Made by a program: the position numbers and the translations under genes
Assembly: GCA_903813345.2 (NCBI GenBank)
Contig: CAIIXF020000005.1
Location: forward strand, 2,292,001 to 2,356,000
Length of the DNA: 64,000 nt
Source of the DNA: Owenia fusiformis
Lineage: Eukaryota; Annelida; Polychaeta; Sabellida; Oweniidae
Direction: 5' to 3'
Notes under the pieces: generated by a model
What the model saw: only the letters and a program-made list of their open reading frames with translations
What the model was told of the DNA's origin: nothing
Database searches by the model: none
In this document: positions 60,914 to 64,000 of the stretch, one piece after another
Layout: every line of letters starts with the position of its first letter
How positions within the stretch are numbered: position 1 is the stretch's first letter

Positions 60914-63080
60914 CATTCAAAATGAGCGCCTATATTTATTACGAGATATCGTGGCTTGCTCTGTTGCCTTTTCTAACCAGTCTTTCTGTGAGTAGTATTG
61001 TTTTAAATTCCAAATTATTGCTGAGCATAGTACATGCAATGTTTGACAAGACCCCAATTGTTCAAAGAATGCCCAATATGGTTTAACATAATTAAGAGCA
61101 GGAATGACAACGAATTTGACAACGATACTCAAACGCGACAAAATGATATGAATGTTAAATGATAATTTATAAATAAAACTCTGGGCGAACTAGTTTGCGA
61201 TTACTTCATATTTCAACAAGATATCGGGATGGTTTTTTACCAGTCAAAATGCACTACCCTCTTTTTGGAAGAGAATATTCCATCATTAATACTTCAAACA
61301 ATAACAATCAAAATGCGCCTGAGACCAACCAATTTGTAAAAATGTTGATGATGTAACCAGATTTGATATTTCAAGGCAAAAATACGTTTGAAGTTTGTTA
61401 TCGAAATAGATTGGACGAAAATGAACAAACAGGAAATTGAAACAATTACTTCGAAACGGTGCCCCGGGCTCTAACTTGTAATTCAGAAGATAGAGAAATC
61501 AGATCCAACAATTACTTGTCACATGATTGACCATACTCGCTTGATTTTCACATACTCGCTTACCAGTTTTTGACATATTCAAAACACATTAACAACAATC
61601 AGATTAAGAAGATATGTCATATATTTTTTGTTATTTTGCTAGTTTATGCAGGTGTACATTAATTCTCATCACTGTCCCTCTGGAATATCTACTACTAAAA
61701 TGTAGCTATGTTACCCCATTCTGATTTATCAGAGTCTCTTTATATAAAGCCTTTTGAGAGATAAAAGATTCTGTATCCCACAATGCTGATTTAATAACTA
61801 GGACAAAAATTAAACTAAAAAGCGAAAGTATTTAATGTAATTATCTCGATCACTTCATAAATCCATAGAGTGGTATCAAGTTTCTGAGGACAGGCATACC
61901 TAGGGACCCTTATATCCGTGAACTCTCATCTCTAAAACACAAGTTTAGAGGGTAATTCCCGAATGTCGTTGTGATATACGAGGTGTATTATGAATATTTA
62001 CTCCACTGACAAAAATTAAGGAACGATTTTTGATAATTCGATCTCTTATCATCTGCTGATCATGTAAAAACAGAAGTGGCATTACAATTCATATTTCATG
62101 GATAACGTCGCTGGTAATCACTTAATCGCTGATATCTGTGAATCAGAATTAGCAAAACACTTTATTCTCGAGTCTCATTGGGAGAAGTGACGTTAACTAT
62201 GTAGATGGTCATTTCGCTAAGTGCCTGCTAATTGAAGATGGAGATCAAGTAGCACACGTTTTCGTAGTCATAACATGCTCTTAATAATGCTTCATCTTAC
62301 TTATCGGTGATATTGACAAAATATGGTTCAACATCTTAGAACTTGATCACTTTCTTGATAAGTGAGGTTGCCCTTGAATCCATCCAATAGCTGAGAAAGT
62401 GATATAATCAATTTATTGCTTTGTATTGGTACTTAAGAATTCAAAACATTCAACAAATAAAACCTTGGACAAAATACTTATCTTTGAGGAGTGCTTGGAA
62501 TTTTGACAAACTAGCATTCTTGTTTTTATAAAATCTCAACGAGAGATTATGTGAAGGAAAAACAACCGACCCATTTGGGTTCTGCTATTGGTACAAATAA
62601 GTATGTAGCGAGACATGGACGTCATAGTCAGGGAAATGCCCAGAGATAAATATTAGGATTTGCTTAATCCATTTGAACCTGAAACTTAAACGACTAGTAT
62701 CAGATCAGAATTTGCAAGGGTTGGATAGCAAATAATTGACAAAGTTTTGCCAGTGATGAAAGTTGACAAATTCTTGTTTATCACGAAACGTTGAATAATT
62801 GAAAGCAAGGAGATAAAAAGCGATGAGAATCAAGGTACGTTACTTCATTCATTATTAATACATTGTCATTGATTGTATTTCACTATCAATCACAATGTAT
62901 AACATGTAGCATTTGTATTTAGTCTGATGAAAGGGATATTCGTTTAGGATATTAGTTATCGCAGCTGAGACCTTCCTGTGAGGTGAGGCATGGTGCCAAA
63001 TACAAAGTACTTCCCATTATTATCGGGCTGGGTTGAATTAGTTTCAAGAAATTTTATTTCAGAAAATAATGTAACAAGTA
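60914..63080. other. Non-coding stretch
   Basis: No feature could be supported. cactgacaaaaattaagg near 62007 resembles a Tc1/mariner end, but no partner was found. Confidence 0.4.
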
Positions 63081-63716
63081 CAGGGTGACCCGAATTTGTA
63101 ACCGGCTCTATTTTTGGATAGTATACCTTGCCAATAATTGTATAGCCCTATTGATCTTATTGTGTATATAAAATGTATAATAGAGCAAACAGGGATACCT
63201 CATACGGTGACACTACAAACCACAGTAAAGGAGATAATTTCCCAATTCTACATGCTCTTACCCTGCGTGCAGAGTCTAGTCAAACTACGAAGACGAAGCT
63301 CTCTTTTAAGAAGTGAAGTCAAACGAATGCAAAGGGTAACATGCTCTAGTTTTAACATATTAAATTCGTTTTGAAGTCTGGTTCATCTTTCTTTGGCAAA
63401 ATAGCCAAAGTATTCAGTTTGGATTACTTTCATACACATCTTAAAGTAACCTCTAATGTTAGTCCAAATACATAGCAAATTCAATGCCGTTTTAAGTGGT
63501 ACGAATAATGCTGTCCATCGACTGCAATCATCCTTGCTGCAAGGATATTTTACAAGTATATCTCTAAGACATTATTGATGAGGTGTATCTTTTAAAAGTA
63601 ATACTGTTGTTAGATTTCAATATCTAAATTTGAAACTTTCCACTCTGGATTAGCCTGAATGCCAAATTTCATGTAGTTATACAATGCCCATCAAGTTCCA
63701 GTTTTTGGTCACCCTG
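63081..63716. mobile_element. ~636-bp element with CAGGGTGACC ends, hosting a nested element
   Basis: 10-bp perfect inverted ends CAGGGTGACC, TA on the left and TT on the right. Similarity between the arms fades beyond the ends. A family B element with a perfect 9-bp TSD lies inside (63259-63338). Possibly an older mariner-type miniature element. Confidence 0.5.
63259..63338 (+). mobile_element. Ultra-short element, family B copy 5 (80 bp)
   Basis: TACCCTGCGTGCAGAGTCTA to aatgcaaagggta, flanked by an exact 9-bp duplication acatgctct (63250-63258 and 63339-63347). This is the clearest copy for defining the family's boundaries: 80 bp, 6-bp inverted tips TACCCT/AGGGTA. Confidence 0.9.
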
Positions 63717-64000
63717 TTTAAAATTCAGATTCTAGATAAAAAGGCTCTTGGGTCGTACGTACAAGTTTGGCAGTGTAAAACTAATTGCAAGTTGTTCATG
63801 CGTCAAGTATACATCGTTATTCTATAGATCAGAGAGAATTCTCATGTATTAATTGATACATTTTATTGCCAGTCTGTCAGTCCTTTGTTGCCAACAATTG
63901 CAATAAAGTAAGGTCACTTTGGGATTCCCTTGATCTTGCGAATGATGCATGAGGACAGACATCAATAATACTTTGTTTTCGACAATACCTCATGCCTCAT

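Noticed and set aside
1-64000. CRISPR array or prokaryotic operon
   Set aside because: The tandem arrays lack unique spacers between identical repeats, and the window shows introns, LINEs and LTR elements typical of a eukaryote.

Overview
This is AT-rich animal DNA. It has no operons or Shine-Dalgarno-led genes. It does have GT-AG bounded exon-sized open segments separated by kilobases of non-coding sequence, a LINE fragment, a long-LTR retrotransposon, many short inverted-repeat transposons and minisatellites. The repeat mix would suit a marine invertebrate, but no gene here fixes the species. No rRNA, tRNA gene, CRISPR array or long intact host CDS was recognised.

Host genes, all + strand and all partial. 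Two exons at 2285-3158 and 13891-14129 join in phase (AG|A) into about 370 residues of Ser/Arg-rich, probably disordered protein of unknown identity. Three ATG-started segments with good donors (25024-25234, 31584-31653, 43486-43617) could be alternative first exons. Two very short exon-like segments (30991-31040, 33305-33357) read as pieces of leucine-rich repeats. Segments 13891, 25024, 31584 and 30991 all end in phase 1, and 33305 starts in phase 1. One large gene with several 5' ends is therefore possible but unproven.

Mobile DNA makes up most of what can be recognised. (1) A 10,270-bp LTR retrotransposon (50640-60909, minus orientation, TSD TAGC) has two 2,639-bp LTRs that look identical and a 1,050-residue Ty3/Gypsy-type Gag, but no pol. 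(2) Two 2.3-2.4-kb non-autonomous DNA transposons (19910-22190 and 37298-39710) share CACTGGGG termini, about 250-bp inverted repeats, 5-bp TSDs and a subterminal motif peculiar to each element. (3) Three families of ultra-short elements of 55-100 bp (family A: 4912, 10224, 46858; family B: 34475, 34938, 47070, 50543, 63259; family J: 39782, 44088) are flanked by 9-bp duplications in 9 of 10 copies. (4) TA-flanked fold-back elements lie at 14321, 19004, 35668, 47202 and 63081. (5) A 493-bp element at 28813 has a 6-bp TSD. (6) A 5'-truncated LINE (10788-12488) sits inside a 36/41-bp minisatellite that runs to within about 15 nt of a splice acceptor.

The strongest candidates for something undescribed are the CACTGGGG/5-bp-TSD family and the ultra-short 9-bp-TSD families. 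The intact gag-only LTR element with near-identical LTRs comes next. All copy comparisons were made by eye.
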